From Pseudomonas cichorii (GTDB lineage: Bacteria > Pseudomonadota > Gammaproteobacteria > Pseudomonadales > Pseudomonadaceae), in assembly GCF_018343775.1 (NCBI RefSeq), contig NZ_CP074349.1, positions 5,788,501 through 5,852,500 on the forward strand: 64,000 bases of DNA. Direction: 5' to 3'. Positions 24,984-36,005 of this stretch are shown piece by piece (within the stretch, counting starts at the first letter, position 1; every line of letters starts with the position of its first letter). Both the position numbers and the translations under genes were made by a program. Below the pieces are notes generated by a model, which was not told the origin of the DNA, did no database searches, and saw only the letters and a program-made list of their open reading frames with translations.

Positions 24984-27896
24984 TTATTCCAGCTCGCTCA
25001 ACACCTTGGACACACTCTCGACAAAAAATTCCACGCTTTTCCGGGTGGTACACATCGGCGGCTTGATCTTGAGAATGTTCAGGTAATCGCCGGTCGGCTG
25101 CATGAAAATGCCCAGTTCGCGCAGGCGATCACACAATTGTGCGGTTTCTTCGGTGGCAGGCTCCAGGGTCTGGCGGTCCCGGACGAATTCGACACCCAGA
25201 TAGAAGCCCATGCCATGCACGGCCCCCACCAGCGGATGTTTATCGGCCAAAGCCTCCAGTCGCGCCTTGAAGTAGTCGCCGACCTGGCGGGCGTTTTCCC
25301 ACAGATTTTCTTCTTCCATCACATCCAGCACCGCCATGCCAATCCGGCAACTGACCGGGCTGCCACCGGATGACGAGAAGAAATAACCCTCGGCCTCCAG
25401 CGCTTCGGCAATTTCGCGGCGGGTAATGACAGCACCCAACGGATGACCGTTGCCCATGCCCTTGGCCATGGTGATGATGTCCGGCACCACGTTCTGCTCT
25501 TCAAAGCCCCAGAAGTAATGGCCCAGGCGTCCATAGCCCACCTGCACTTCGTCGGCGATGCACACGCCGCCCTGCGCACGGACCTTCTGGTAGACCTGTT
25601 GCAGATAACCCGGCGGCAGGGAAATCCCGCCGGCATTGCCATACACCGGCTCGCAGATGAACCCGGCCACTTGCCGCTGCTGTTCAGCCAGCGTTGCCAG
25701 CGTTTGATCGACGCTGCGCACATAGTCCGGCGTGCTGTCGCTGCCACGATAAGGGCCGCGGTAGGTATTGGGCGCGGTCACCGGATGCACCCAGTCCGGA
25801 CGGGTACTGAGCGCCTGAGGGTTGTCGGCAATAGAAGTAGAGATGGCGTCGGTGGCCACCGACCAGCCGTGATAGGCCTCCAGCACGCTGAGCATGTCGC
25901 GTCCGCCGCTGTAGGCCCAGGCCAGACGAATTGCCAGGTCATTGGCCTCGGTGCCGCTGTTGACCAGGAACACACGGTCCATCCCTTCGGGTGCCAGCTT
26001 GAGCAGGCGCTCTGAAAACTCGACGATGGAAGCGTAATGAAAACGGGAGTTGGTGTTGAGCAGCGACCACTGGCGACCGGCTTCCTTGGCCATGCGCGGA
26101 TGACCATGGCCCAGCACCGCCACGTTATTGAGCATGTCCAGATAGGAACGGCCCTGCATGTCGATCAAGTGATTGCGCCAGCCCCGCTCGATCTGTGGCG
26201 GAGCCTGGTAATAATGCTTCTGCGAGCGAGCGAAGCTGGCATCGCGGCGGATGAGCAGCTCGGGCGCATCCGCAACAGCAGGCGCATCACAGTCGAACCC
26301 CAGCAAGGTCGCGGGTGACGGGCTCAGTACTCGCCATGCAGCGGCCCGTGATGCTGTAGTGAACAGTGGCGGGCTCAGTTCGGCATCGGTGCAGAGTTGC
26401 AGCAGCAGGGAACCACCGCCCTGCCCGATCACATCACCCGCTGCAACGAGACTTCCAGGCTTCAGGTCTGTCACTGCCCCCCACAGCCTCACACTCAGCG
26501 AATCACCCACCAGCCACAACGCCGCATCGGCTGTCAGGCGCAGGGTTGCGTTGAAGGGGGCGTGCAGAGGCGTTTCGGCTGGCAGATGCAGTTCGACGTG
26601 CAATGCAAAGGTGTCAGGCTCTGTGGCGCTGTCGGGCAAGGTGCGTGACAGGCGATATTCACCAAAGCGGCTTGAGGCCTGTCCGGTACGGGCGGCGGCT
26701 TCCATCAACAAGCGCTCGTCGATACCGCTTTGCTCCCAGTTCCCGGCCACGAAATGCTCGCTGAGCACGCCCAGGTCAACGGTCTGGAACTCACGGCCAG
26801 TCAGACTGGGCAGCAGTGGGAAATAGACCGGCTGTGCAGCAGCCTCCGGCTCGATACCGACCGCCTGAAGAATCGCCGCTTCCATCAGCTGCATCGGCAC
26901 CGAAGTCGCGACCTCGAAGATGCCCCATTCACCTTCCAGATTGGCCTGAATATAGGTGTTGTCCGGCTCGACACTGGCCTGCTGTTCACTGCTGAGCACC
27001 AGTACCGCCGAGCGGGCAACGATCAGTGGCCACAAGGCCTGTAATTCTGCGACCTTCAACGGGTTGATGGCGTGGTAGGCACGAATCGCCGGCAGGATGT
27101 AGAACGGATCACCTTCGGCATGATGCAGCAGCGCAGCGCAGGTGACCGACAGATCAGCCACTCGCCAGGTAGTGACCAGATCCCCGAAATCGATCAGGCC
27201 TTGCAGTTGCCAGCGCCGCTCCGCATCCCGAGTCCAGACCACATTGTGCTCGGTGATATCCAGATGAACAGCCTGAATCGGCAGTTCCGGAATCAGTGGC
27301 AACAAACGCTTCTGCGCCTGCTCGGCAGCCTCCATGAGGCAGAGACGCTCATTGGCGTTCGAGATCACCGGCAGCAGGTGCCTGATCAGGGCCTGGGCAT
27401 GCCGGGGGTCCCATTGCAGGATGCGCTCAAGACCGGGGTGTTCAAATGCCTCAAGCGCCTGATCGACCTGAGCGCACAGCTCGCCGAGACGGGTCACCAC
27501 CTCATGGCTCAGATGCTGGACATGGCCCAGAGACTGGCCGTCGATAAACTCCAGCAAACGCACATGAACCGCCCGGCCATCGACGTCCAGAGACAGCAAC
27601 TGCCCGGTGCTGTTGGCGCGGATCACGCCCGGCACGCGCACCGCCGAATGGCTGGCCAGATGCTGTAACGCCCCATGCTGGGCGTCCAGCTCCACAGTGG
27701 AGTAATCGCCGTGGCAGATTTTCAGCACATAGCGGCGTTGGTCGGCGTCGAGCAGAAAGTTGCGATCCTGCTGGCTGCCCAGCTCTTTCAGGGCACCGCT
27801 CAACCCGTAATGCTGCTCAAGCAGTTGCAGGGCCTGATCAGTATCGACCTGCGGACAAGGCAGGCTGGAGCGGCGGATAAGCGTAGCGAGCGGCAT
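24984..27896 (-). CDS. Kinase / peptidase-like / class III PLP enzyme fusion
   Basis: 970 residues in three parts. Residues 1-350 are an aminoglycoside phosphotransferase-like kinase with the catalytic loop VHLDITEHNVVW and the metal-binding LIDFGD. Residues about 430-540 form a small beta domain (LKPGSLVAAGDVIGQGGGSL) of M23-peptidase or lipoyl-like type. Residues about 550-970 are a class III aminotransferase with Lys812 as PLP lysine in ITMAKGMGNGHPLGAVI. Homologous separate proteins phosphorylate amino alcohols or hydroxylysine and then remove phosphate and ammonia (ethanolamine-phosphate or phosphohydroxylysine phospho-lyase), so the fusion plausibly runs both steps. The substrate is unknown. 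The neighbouring agu genes hint at amine catabolism. GAGG precedes the ATG. Confidence 0.85.
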   Translation of the reverse strand: MPLATLIRRSSLPCPQVDTDQALQLLEQHYGLSGALKELGSQQDRNFLLDADQRRYVLKICHGDYSTVELDAQHGALQHLASHSAVRVPGVIRANSTGQLLSLDVDGRAVHVRLLEFIDGQSLGHVQHLSHEVVTRLGELCAQVDQALEAFEHPGLERILQWDPRHAQALIRHLLPVISNANERLCLMEAAEQAQKRLLPLIPELPIQAVHLDITEHNVVWTRDAERRWQLQGLIDFGDLVTTWRVADLSVTCAALLHHAEGDPFYILPAIRAYHAINPLKVAELQALWPLIVARSAVLVLSSEQQASVEPDNTYIQANLEGEWGIFEVATSVPMQLMEAAILQAVGIEPEAAAQPVYFPLLPSLTGREFQTVDLGVLSEHFVAGNWEQSGIDERLLMEAAARTGQASSRFGEYRLSRTLPDSATEPDTFALHVELHLPAETPLHAPFNATLRLTADAALWLVGDSLSVRLWGAVTDLKPGSLVAAGDVIGQGGGSLLLQLCTDAELSPPLFTTASRAAAWRVLSPSPATLLGFDCDAPAVADAPELLIRRDASFARSQKHYYQAPPQIERGWRNHLIDMQGRSYLDMLNNVAVLGHGHPRMAKEAGRQWSLLNTNSRFHYASIVEFSERLLKLAPEGMDRVFLVNSGTEANDLAIRLAWAYSGGRDMLSVLEAYHGWSVATDAISTSIADNPQALSTRPDWVHPVTAPNTYRGPYRGSDSTPDYVRSVDQTLATLAEQQRQVAGFICEPVYGNAGGISLPPGYLQQVYQKVRAQGGVCIADEVQVGYGRLGHYFWGFEEQNVVPDIITMAKGMGNGHPLGAVITRREIAEALEAEGYFFSSSGGSPVSCRIGMAVLDVMEEENLWENARQVGDYFKARLEALADKHPLVGAVHGMGFYLGVEFVRDRQTLEPATEETAQLCDRLRELGIFMQPTGDYLNILKIKPPMCTTRKSVEFFVESVSKVLSELE

Positions 27897-28156
27897 GTAA
27901 CAACCTCGTTCTTGTTATGATCCCCGGCCAGATCGGCAGCGGCATCCCAATCGAGCAACTATAGGGTGCCTGATCCACGTCACCAACTTCTGTTCATTGA
28001 ACGGACGGCGGTTTTATGGCGACGGGGCTGTGGTCTATCAATTTATTTCATTACGTGTGCGCCGGATATTGTCCGATGCTGTCTGCATACCGCACGTCGC
28101 AATGCGACAGGCTATGCTGCATAACGATCAAGACCTACTACAGAGAAGACCCGATC

Positions 28157-29235
28157 ATGCGAATACTCGTGACCGGTGGAGCAGGCTTTATCGGCTCTGC
28201 ATTGATTCGACATCTGATACAGAACACTGAGCACGAAGTCCTCAACTTCGACAAGCTGACCTACGCGGGCAACCTTGAATCACTGAGCTGCATCGCGACC
28301 GACACACGTTATGAATTCGTGCAGGCCGATATCTGTGATCAGGCCAGAGTCAGTGCGGTGCTCAAACGGTTCGAGCCCCACGCCATTATGCATCTGGCGG
28401 CCGAGTCCCATGTGGACCGCTCCATCGATGGCCCGGGCGACTTCATCCAGACCAATATCGTCGGCACCTACAGCCTGCTGGAAGCAGCTCGCGGCTATTG
28501 GCTGACATTGCCCGAGGCCGAGCGCCGGGTCTTTCGCTTCCATCATATTTCCACCGATGAAGTGTATGGCGACCTGCATGGCGTCGATGACCTGTTCACC
28601 GAAACCACGCCCTATGCGCCCAGCTCGCCCTACTCCGCCAGCAAGGCGGCATCGGATCATCTGGTGCGGGCCTGGCATCGCACTTACGGGCTGCCGGTGA
28701 TCGTGACCAACTGCTCGAACAATTACGGGCCGTTTCATTTCCCCGAAAAGCTGATCCCGCTGATGATTCTCAACGCACTGGCGGGCAAACCACTGCCGGT
28801 GTACGGCGACGGTCTGCAGGTGCGTGACTGGCTGTACGTCGAAGACCACGCCCGGGCGCTGTTCAAGGTGGTGACCGAGGGCCTGGTCGGCGAGACCTAC
28901 AATATTGGCGGGCACAACGAGCAGAAGAATATCGATGTGGTGCGCGGCATCTGTGCCTTGCTGGAAGAGCTGGCCCCGGCACGTCCCGTGGGTGTGGAGC
29001 ACTTCAGTGACCTGATCACTTACGTGGCCGACCGTCCCGGCCACGATCAACGCTACGCCATCGATGCGGGCAAGATCGAACACGAGCTGGGCTGGACGCC
29101 TGTCGAAACCTTCGACTCAGGGCTGCGCAAGACCGTGCAGTGGTATCTGGATAACCTGGACTGGTGCCGCAGGGTTCAGGATGGCAGTTATCAGGGGGAA
29201 CGACTGGGCTTCACTGACCACAAGGATCTGATCGC

Positions 29236-29239
<4 letters not shown>
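28157..29239 (+). CDS. rmlB: dTDP-glucose 4,6-dehydratase
   Basis: 360 residues. [20 protein letters not shown] is the NAD-binding Rossmann motif, [12 protein letters not shown] and STDEVYGDL contain catalytic residues, and [12 protein letters not shown] has the Tyr-x-x-x-Lys pair. It converts dTDP-glucose to dTDP-4-keto-6-deoxyglucose, step two of dTDP-rhamnose synthesis. The open frame extends 47 codons upstream, but the Rossmann motif fixes the start at 28157. Overlaps rmlA by 4 bp. Confidence 0.95.
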
Positions 29240-30107
<868 letters not shown>

Positions 30108-30111
<4 letters not shown>

Positions 30112-30653
30112 AAGTGACAGCCACAAAGTTGCAAGACGTCTTGATCATCGAACCCAAAGTGTTCGGCGATGAGCGCGGCTTCTTCTACGAAAGCTACAAC
30201 GCCAGGGCTTTCTTCGAAGCGACCGGCATCAAGCCGGACTTCGTCCAGGACAACCACTCGCGTTCGCAGAAAGGCGTACTGCGTGGCCTGCATTACCAGA
30301 TCGAAAACGCTCAGGACAAACTGGTGCGGGTCACAGCTGGCGAAGTGCTGGATATCGCCGTGGATATCCGCCGCAGCTCTCCGACATTCGGCCAATGGGC
30401 AGGTGTACGCCTGTCGGCTGAAAACGGTCGCCAGTTGTGGGTCCCCAAAGGCTTCGCCCATGGTTTCGTGGTGCTGAGCGATTACGCAGAGTTCCTGTAC
30501 AAGACCACCGACTACTACACCCCGTCCGCCGAGCGCTGCATTCGCTGGGACGATGCCGACCTGGGCATCGACTGGGAACTTGCCGGAGCACCGCAATTGT
30601 CGGCCAAGGACCAGCAAGGCAAGAGCCTGAAGGAAGCAGATCTGTTTGCATGA
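30108..30653 (+). CDS. rmlC: dTDP-4-dehydrorhamnose 3,5-epimerase
   Basis: 181 residues with a cupin fold. [20 protein letters not shown] carries the catalytic His, and [22 protein letters not shown] the active-site Tyr region. GTG start with AGGGG 7 bases upstream. It makes dTDP-4-keto-rhamnose. The final reductase rmlD is not in this operon, so the last step must be encoded elsewhere. Confidence 0.95.
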
Positions 30654-30720
30654 GTGCCTGTCGGTTCAGCGGCAGGCATAATGCTGCTTACTGAGACGCC
30701 TGCTCTGACGCGATCGTGAG

Positions 30721-30772
30721 GTTCGCGAACGAATTCGCTCCTACGCACGGTAGAAGCCAATTCGTTCGCGAA
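30721..30772. repeat. REP-like palindrome pair
   Basis: GTTCGCGAACGAATTCGCTCCTAC is mirrored by GTAGAAGCCAATTCGTTCGCGAA, a head-to-head REP pair after the rml operon. Confidence 0.65.
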
Positions 30773-30807
30773 AGACAGGCCCGCACCCCTTCGGCCATCG
30801 CCCAGAC

Positions 30808-32622
30808 ATGACTACCAAAGCCGCTATTCCACAACGCCCTCGCTGGCGCAGCCTCGCCCTTCTGGCCTTGTGCCTGGCCCCTATGCTGTGGCCGCTCGAA
30901 CACCTTGCCGAACGCTACTACCGAAGCGAACTGGCCAGCCAGAATCGCCAGACCCTGGACCTGTACGTGGCCAGCCTGCTGGGCACCCTGCACCGCTACG
31001 AAACCCTGCCACAGATTCTCGCGGACCTGCCGGCCCTGCATGATGTGTTGGCCCGGCCTGGTGATCCGGCGACACAACAGCAGGCCAATCAGCTACTCAA
31101 GGACATCGTCCGGCAAACCGGCGCAGACGTCATGTACCTGATGGACCGCAACGGCCTGACCATAGCGGCCTCCAATTCGGAGCAGCCCGACCGCTTCATA
31201 GGTCGCAACTTCTCGTTCCGTCCTTACTTCAGCGATGCGCTGGCCGGAAAACTGGGGCGCTTCTTCGGCCTGGGTACAACCTCGGTCAAGCGCGGCTACT
31301 TTTTCGCCGCGCCGGTCAGTGACAACGGCGAAGTCACAGGCGTGCTGGTGGTCAAGGTCGATCTGGACCACACCGAAACCCTGTGGGGCAAGACGCCCGA
31401 ACAATTGCTGCTCACCGACCAGAATGGCGTGGTGATCCTGACTTCCAACCCGGAATGGCGCTTCCGGGCGACACGCGAACTGAGCGAAGAAGAAAAGAAA
31501 GCCATCGTTGCCATACAGCCTTACCCGACCCGCGACCCAAAGCCGCTCAAGCTCGATGACCGTGCCTGGCTGACCCAGACCCGCTCGATTGCCGAAACCG
31601 ACTGGAACGTAAGCATCCTTGCGCCCCGTGTGCTGCTCGACCGGCAAGTGCGTACCGTGGTTGCAATTGGTGGTGCAGGCCTGCTGGTGCTGATGTCGCT
31701 GCTGGGCCTGATGATGCAGCGCCGTCGTCACTATCTGGATCGCATCGCCTTCGAGGCCAAGGCCCGACGTGAACTTGAAATGCGCGTCATGGAGCGCACC
31801 AGCGACCTGGAAGGCCTCAACAGCCGACTCAAGCAGGAAGTTCTGGAGCGCGAGCAGGCTCAGCAGGAACTGGTGCGCGCCCAGGATGAGTTGGTACAGG
31901 CCGGCAAGCTTTCGGCACTGGGCACCATGTCAGCCAGCATCAGCCATGAACTCAATCAGCCGCTGGCGGCGATCCGCAGCTATGCCGAAAACGCGGAAGT
32001 GCTTCTGGATCACCAGCGCACCGAAGACGCTCGCGGCAACCTGAAGCTGATCAGCGAGCTGACCGGCCGCATGGCGTCGATCATCGCCCACCTGCGCGCC
32101 TTCGCTCGCCGGGACCGGCACGCACCGGAAAGTGTTGCGCTGCAACCGGCACTGGACGACGCCCTGGCGCTGCTGGCCAAACGGCGTCGCGCCATGGAAG
32201 TCGAACTGATCCGCGATCTGCCGGACGCGACCCTTTGGGTTCAGGCCGGTGAAACCCGGTTGCGGCAGGTATTGGGCAACCTTCTGGCCAATGCGCTGGA
32301 TGCCCTGACCGAAAAAGGCCCGCCCCGCAGGCTGTGGATAAGTGCCGAAGCCACAAGCGAAGGCGTCAACCTGTACATTCGCGACAATGGCTCGGGCTTT
32401 ACTCCAGAAGCACTGGCACGGGCACGCGAACCGTTTTTCACCACCAAGACCCGTACTCAGGGCCTGGGGCTGGGGCTTGCGATCTGCGATACGCTGATGC
32501 GCGCCCTGGGCGGCGAACTGTTGTTCGCCAATCACCCGACCGGTGGTGCATTGCTCACCCTGCGTCTGCGCGCCGGTTCGTCCGGGGCCAACCTTCAACC
32601 GCCAGAGGATCTTTCCGCATGA
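30808..32622 (+). CDS. dctB: C4-dicarboxylate sensor histidine kinase
   Basis: 604 residues. A first membrane helix (LALLALCLAPMLWPLEHLAE), a periplasmic double-PAS/Cache sensor (RPYFSDALAGKLGRFFGLGT, KRGYFFAAPV), a second helix near 290 (VAIGGAGLLVLMSLLGLMMQ), a coiled coil, then the H box SHELNQPLAAIRSYAENA and the ATPase motifs NLLANALDAL, DNGSGF and GLGLGLAI. This is the DctB architecture, sensing succinate, fumarate and malate and phosphorylating DctD. ATGA overlap with dctD. Confidence 0.92.
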   Translation: MTTKAAIPQRPRWRSLALLALCLAPMLWPLEHLAERYYRSELASQNRQTLDLYVASLLGTLHRYETLPQILADLPALHDVLARPGDPATQQQANQLLKDIVRQTGADVMYLMDRNGLTIAASNSEQPDRFIGRNFSFRPYFSDALAGKLGRFFGLGTTSVKRGYFFAAPVSDNGEVTGVLVVKVDLDHTETLWGKTPEQLLLTDQNGVVILTSNPEWRFRATRELSEEEKKAIVAIQPYPTRDPKPLKLDDRAWLTQTRSIAETDWNVSILAPRVLLDRQVRTVVAIGGAGLLVLMSLLGLMMQRRRHYLDRIAFEAKARRELEMRVMERTSDLEGLNSRLKQEVLEREQAQQELVRAQDELVQAGKLSALGTMSASISHELNQPLAAIRSYAENAEVLLDHQRTEDARGNLKLISELTGRMASIIAHLRAFARRDRHAPESVALQPALDDALALLAKRRRAMEVELIRDLPDATLWVQAGETRLRQVLGNLLANALDALTEKGPPRRLWISAEATSEGVNLYIRDNGSGFTPEALARAREPFFTTKTRTQGLGLGLAICDTLMRALGGELLFANHPTGGALLTLRLRAGSSGANLQPPEDLSA

Positions 32623-34004
32623 GTTCGGATACCGCCATCGACAGCCAGATTCAAGTGGTGCTGATCGACGACGACTCGCACCTGCGCCAGGCCTTGAGCC
32701 AGACGCTCGACCTTGCGGGCCTGAAAGTCCTGCCACTGACCGAAGCCAACGGGCTGGCCAGCCGCATCGGTCGCGACTGGCCGGGCGTCATCGTCAGCGA
32801 TATCCGCATGCCCGGCATGGATGGCCTGGAACTGCTGAGCCACCTGCACAGCCAGGACCCGGAATTGCCGGTCTTGCTGATCACCGGCCATGGCGATGTC
32901 CCGCTGGCGGTCCAGGCCATGCGCGCCGGGGCCTATGATTTCCTCGAAAAACCGTTCGCCAGCGATGCCTTGCTCGACAGCGTGCGCCGGGCGCTGGCAC
33001 TGCGGCGTCTGGTGCTGGATAACCGCAGCCTGCGCCTGGCCTTGAGTGATCGCCAGCAATTGAGCACCCGGCTGGTGGGCCAGTCCACGCCGATGCTGCG
33101 CCTGCGCGAACAGATCGGCGCACTGGCGGCGACCCGCGCAGACGTGCTGATCCTGGGTGAAACCGGCGCAGGCAAGGAAGTGGTTGCCAGAGCCTTGCAT
33201 GACCTGTCCAACCGCCGCAACGGCCCGTTCGTGGCGATCAACGCCGGGGCCTTGGCTGAATCGGTGGTGGAAAGCGAGCTGTTCGGTCATGAGCCAGGCG
33301 CTTTCACCGGCGCGCAAAAGCGTCGCATCGGCAAGTTCGAGTTCGCCAACGGCGGCACGCTGTTTCTCGACGAAATCGAAAGCATGAGCATGGACGTGCA
33401 GGTCAAACTGCTGCGTCTGTTGCAGGAGCGTGTGGTCGAGCGCATGGGCAGCAACCAGCAGATCCCGCTGGATATCCGTGTGATTGCCGCCACCAAGGAA
33501 GACCTGCGTCAGGCCGCCGATCAAGGGCGTTTCCGGGCGGATTTGTATTACCGCCTGAATGTCGCTTCGCTGCGCATTCCGCCGCTGCGAGAGCGAGGCG
33601 AAGACGCGCTGATGCTGTTCGAGCATTACGCCGATGCCGCCAGCATGCGCCATGGCATTCCCAAGCATGAACTCACGCCGGGCCAACGCGCTCTTTTGCT
33701 GCGCCACAACTGGCCGGGCAATGTGCGCGAACTGCAGAACGCCGCCGAGCGCTTCGCTCTGGGGCTGGAACTGGAGCTGGAAGGCAGCACCACGCCGGAC
33801 GCCGCGCCGGTCAGCGGCGGCTTGAGCGATCAGGTGGAAAGTTTCGAGCGCGCCCTGATTGCTGCCGAACTGACACGCCCGCACAGTTCGGTCCGCAGCC
33901 TCGCCGAAGCGCTGGGGCTGCCGCGCAAGACCTTGCACGACAAGCTGCGCAAACACGGCCTGAGTTTTGGCGACAGCACGGGAGCAGCCGATGAGCTCGA
34001 ATGA
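32619..34004 (+). CDS. dctD: Sigma-54-dependent C4-dicarboxylate response regulator
   Basis: 461 residues. Receiver domain at 1-125 with the phosphorylated Asp in IVSDIRMPGMDG, AAA+ domain at about 145-380 with Walker A GETGAGKE and the sigma-54 contact loop GAFTGA, and a C-terminal Fis-type HTH (SVRSLAEALGLPRKTLHDKL). It activates sigma-54 promoters such as that of dctA, which is not in the window. The frame is open far upstream inside dctB, but the receiver domain fixes the start at 32619. Confidence 0.94.
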   Translation: MSSDTAIDSQIQVVLIDDDSHLRQALSQTLDLAGLKVLPLTEANGLASRIGRDWPGVIVSDIRMPGMDGLELLSHLHSQDPELPVLLITGHGDVPLAVQAMRAGAYDFLEKPFASDALLDSVRRALALRRLVLDNRSLRLALSDRQQLSTRLVGQSTPMLRLREQIGALAATRADVLILGETGAGKEVVARALHDLSNRRNGPFVAINAGALAESVVESELFGHEPGAFTGAQKRRIGKFEFANGGTLFLDEIESMSMDVQVKLLRLLQERVVERMGSNQQIPLDIRVIAATKEDLRQAADQGRFRADLYYRLNVASLRIPPLRERGEDALMLFEHYADAASMRHGIPKHELTPGQRALLLRHNWPGNVRELQNAAERFALGLELELEGSTTPDAAPVSGGLSDQVESFERALIAAELTRPHSSVRSLAEALGLPRKTLHDKLRKHGLSFGDSTGAADELE

Positions 34005-34461
34005 ACAGGACTCGCCCGCGCAGACGCTGGAGCGCGTCCTGCACCACGACATCCCGCTGACTCGCGAAATGGGCATGCGGGTTATCGACTGGCAAAACCA
34101 CAGGCTGCGCCTGCATCTGCCGCTGGCCCCCAATATCAATCACAAAAGCACGCTGTTCGGCGGCAGCCTGTATTGCGGCGCGGTGCTGGCGGGTTGGGGA
34201 TGGCTGCACCTGCGGTTGCAGGAAGCCGGGATCGACGAGGGGCATATCGTGATTCAGGACGGACAGATCAGTTATCCGCTACCGGTTCGCGGCGACGCCA
34301 TTGCCCTGTGCGATGCACCGGATGATGCGCAGTGGGACACATTCATCGCCACCTATCAACGCCGCGGCCGTGCGCGCCTGACCTTGCAGACCCGCATCAC
34401 GGCGCAGGACAGCGAAGCGGATGCCGTGCGGTTTACCGGACAGTTTGTGCTGCATCGGTGA
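33991..34461 (+). CDS. YiiD-C-type putative thioesterase
   Basis: 156 residues with a hotdog-fold pattern: MGMRVIDWQNHRLRLHLPLA, NINHKSTLFGGSLYCGAVLAG and an IVIQDGQISYPLP strand pair. This matches the thioesterase-like C-terminal domain of YiiD. The substrate is unknown, probably an acyl-CoA. The start at MSSNEQD has GGGAG 6 bases upstream and overlaps the dctD end by 14 bp, so it is transcribed with dctBD although the functional link is obscure. Confidence 0.8.
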   Translation: MSSNEQDSPAQTLERVLHHDIPLTREMGMRVIDWQNHRLRLHLPLAPNINHKSTLFGGSLYCGAVLAGWGWLHLRLQEAGIDEGHIVIQDGQISYPLPVRGDAIALCDAPDDAQWDTFIATYQRRGRARLTLQTRITAQDSEADAVRFTGQFVLHR

Positions 34462-34467
34462 ACCGGC

Positions 34468-34507
34468 ATTCGCGAACCACACATATCGCGAATGAATTCG
34501 CTCCTAC
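34468..34507. repeat. REP-like palindrome
   Basis: ATTCGCGA and TCGCGAAT flank a short loop, followed by GAATTCGCTCCTAC. It overlaps the end of cysQ, between the convergent genes. Confidence 0.6.
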
Positions 34508-35343
34508 CGGGCCAACTCCAGCAGTTTCTCGCGCCATGTCGCCTTCGCAGGCAAGGCCAGGAAAAACGGGTTGAGCAAGGATTCGCGGGGCGGATAGCTG
34601 AACACTTCGCCATCGAGTTGCAGCACTTCGCCGCCCGCGCCTTCAAGCACACCTTGGGCTGCGGCGGTATCCCACTGAGAAGTCGGAGCCAGTCGCGGGT
34701 AGCAATCGGCTGCACCCTCGGCCACCAGACAGAACTTCAATGAGCTGCCGATGCTGGTCAGTTGCAACTCGCCCAGGCCAGCGGACAATCCTGCCAGCAG
34801 GCGCTCCTGTTCGGGGCTGGAATGGCGGCGACTGGCGACAACGGTGAATTCCTGGCCGGCACCCGGCTCGTTACGCACCGCGATGGGCGCGATGTGGCTG
34901 TCATTGTCGCTGCGCCAGGCTCCCAGCCCGGCACCACCGAAATAGCAGCGATTGTTGGTGGGCATGGACACCACGCCAAACACCACACGCCCACGCTCGA
35001 TCAGCGCGACATTGACCGTGAACTCTTCGCTGCCGGAAATGAACTCCTTGGTGCCGTCCAGCGGATCAACCAGCCACCAGCGTTCCCAGCCTGCACGCTC
35101 GCTCAGGGGAATGTCGGCATCTTCTTCGGACAACACATGAATCGAAGGGTCAAGCGCCTGCAACCCCTCGACCAATACCTGATGAGCCGCCAGATCCGCA
35201 GCGGTCACGGGGGAATCATCGGCCTTGGCGGTCACGGCGACACCCGAGCGCCAGAACGGCAGAATCGCCTCACCCGCCAGCCGGACCAGATCGATCACAG
35301 GAGCAAGAAGCGGATGCGGCAGGTTGTCGAACACATCGGTCAT
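34504..35343 (-). CDS. cysQ: 3'(2'),5'-bisphosphate nucleotidase
   Basis: 279 residues of the inositol monophosphatase superfamily. DSPVTAADLAAH, LSEEDADIP, WWLVDPLDGTKEF and QWDTAAAQGVLEGAGG are the metal-binding motifs. It hydrolyses PAP to AMP and phosphate, clearing the by-product of sulfate assimilation. Its start overlaps the nudE stop by 4 bp. Confidence 0.94.
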   Translation of the reverse strand: MTDVFDNLPHPLLAPVIDLVRLAGEAILPFWRSGVAVTAKADDSPVTAADLAAHQVLVEGLQALDPSIHVLSEEDADIPLSERAGWERWWLVDPLDGTKEFISGSEEFTVNVALIERGRVVFGVVSMPTNNRCYFGGAGLGAWRSDNDSHIAPIAVRNEPGAGQEFTVVASRRHSSPEQERLLAGLSAGLGELQLTSIGSSLKFCLVAEGAADCYPRLAPTSQWDTAAAQGVLEGAGGEVLQLDGEVFSYPPRESLLNPFFLALPAKATWREKLLELAR

Positions 35344-35906
35344 GGCAGGAAAAATCCACGTTGGGTTAACAGGTCGCGCACCAGATACAGCGCCGCCAGG
35401 GCGCGGCCTTCGGTGAACTGGGCGTTCTGGGCCAGATTGGCCAGCTCCCGCAGGTTGACCCGATCGACGCGAATCGGCTCGGGCTCGTCGCCTTCAAGAC
35501 GCTCTTCGTAAAGATCAGTGGCCAGCACCACCTGAATCTTCTGGTTCATGTAACCGGGCGACAAGGACAGCTCGGTCAGGTGTTCCAGTTGGCGGGCACC
35601 GAAGCCTGCTTCTTCCTTGAGTTCGCGATTGGCGGCCGCCAGCACATCTTCGCCCGGCTCGATCAGCCCCTTGGGCAAGGACAATTCATACTCGTCCGTG
35701 CCGCCGCAATATTCTTCGATCAACAGCGCATGATCGGCGTCGATCATGGCGACAATCATCACCGCGCCATATCCCGCGCCCCGACCGACCAGCCGCTCGT
35801 AAGTACGCTCGACCCCGTTGGCAAAGCGCAATTGCAGCTCTTCGACCCTGAACAGGCGACTGCTGGCGACGATTTCGCGGGCGAGAACGGTAGGTTTCTG
35901 GCGCAT
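35340..35906 (-). CDS. nudE: ADP compounds hydrolase NudE
   Basis: 188 residues. The Nudix box is visible as GLIEPGEDVLAAANRELKEE followed by AGFGA, with the conserved REXXEE. NudE cleaves ADP-ribose, NADH and Ap3A-type compounds. The nudE-cysQ pairing with overlapping frames and the divergent yrfG is a standard gammaproteobacterial arrangement. Confidence 0.93.
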   Translation of the reverse strand: MRQKPTVLAREIVASSRLFRVEELQLRFANGVERTYERLVGRGAGYGAVMIVAMIDADHALLIEEYCGGTDEYELSLPKGLIEPGEDVLAAANRELKEEAGFGARQLEHLTELSLSPGYMNQKIQVVLATDLYEERLEGDEPEPIRVDRVNLRELANLAQNAQFTEGRALAALYLVRDLLTQRGFFLP

Positions 35907-36005
35907 GACAGGCTCCTTTGCGATGACGGGGTACTATACCGTGGCTTTTCCGATTGTCTGTCTCGGATATGCTTACATCCGCCATCAATTCCTGAAGAGG
36001 CCAGA

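Noticed and set aside
32595..34139. 514-codon minus-strand open frame over dctD
   Set aside because: No family resemblance; it mirrors dctD codon structure and runs through two genuine genes.
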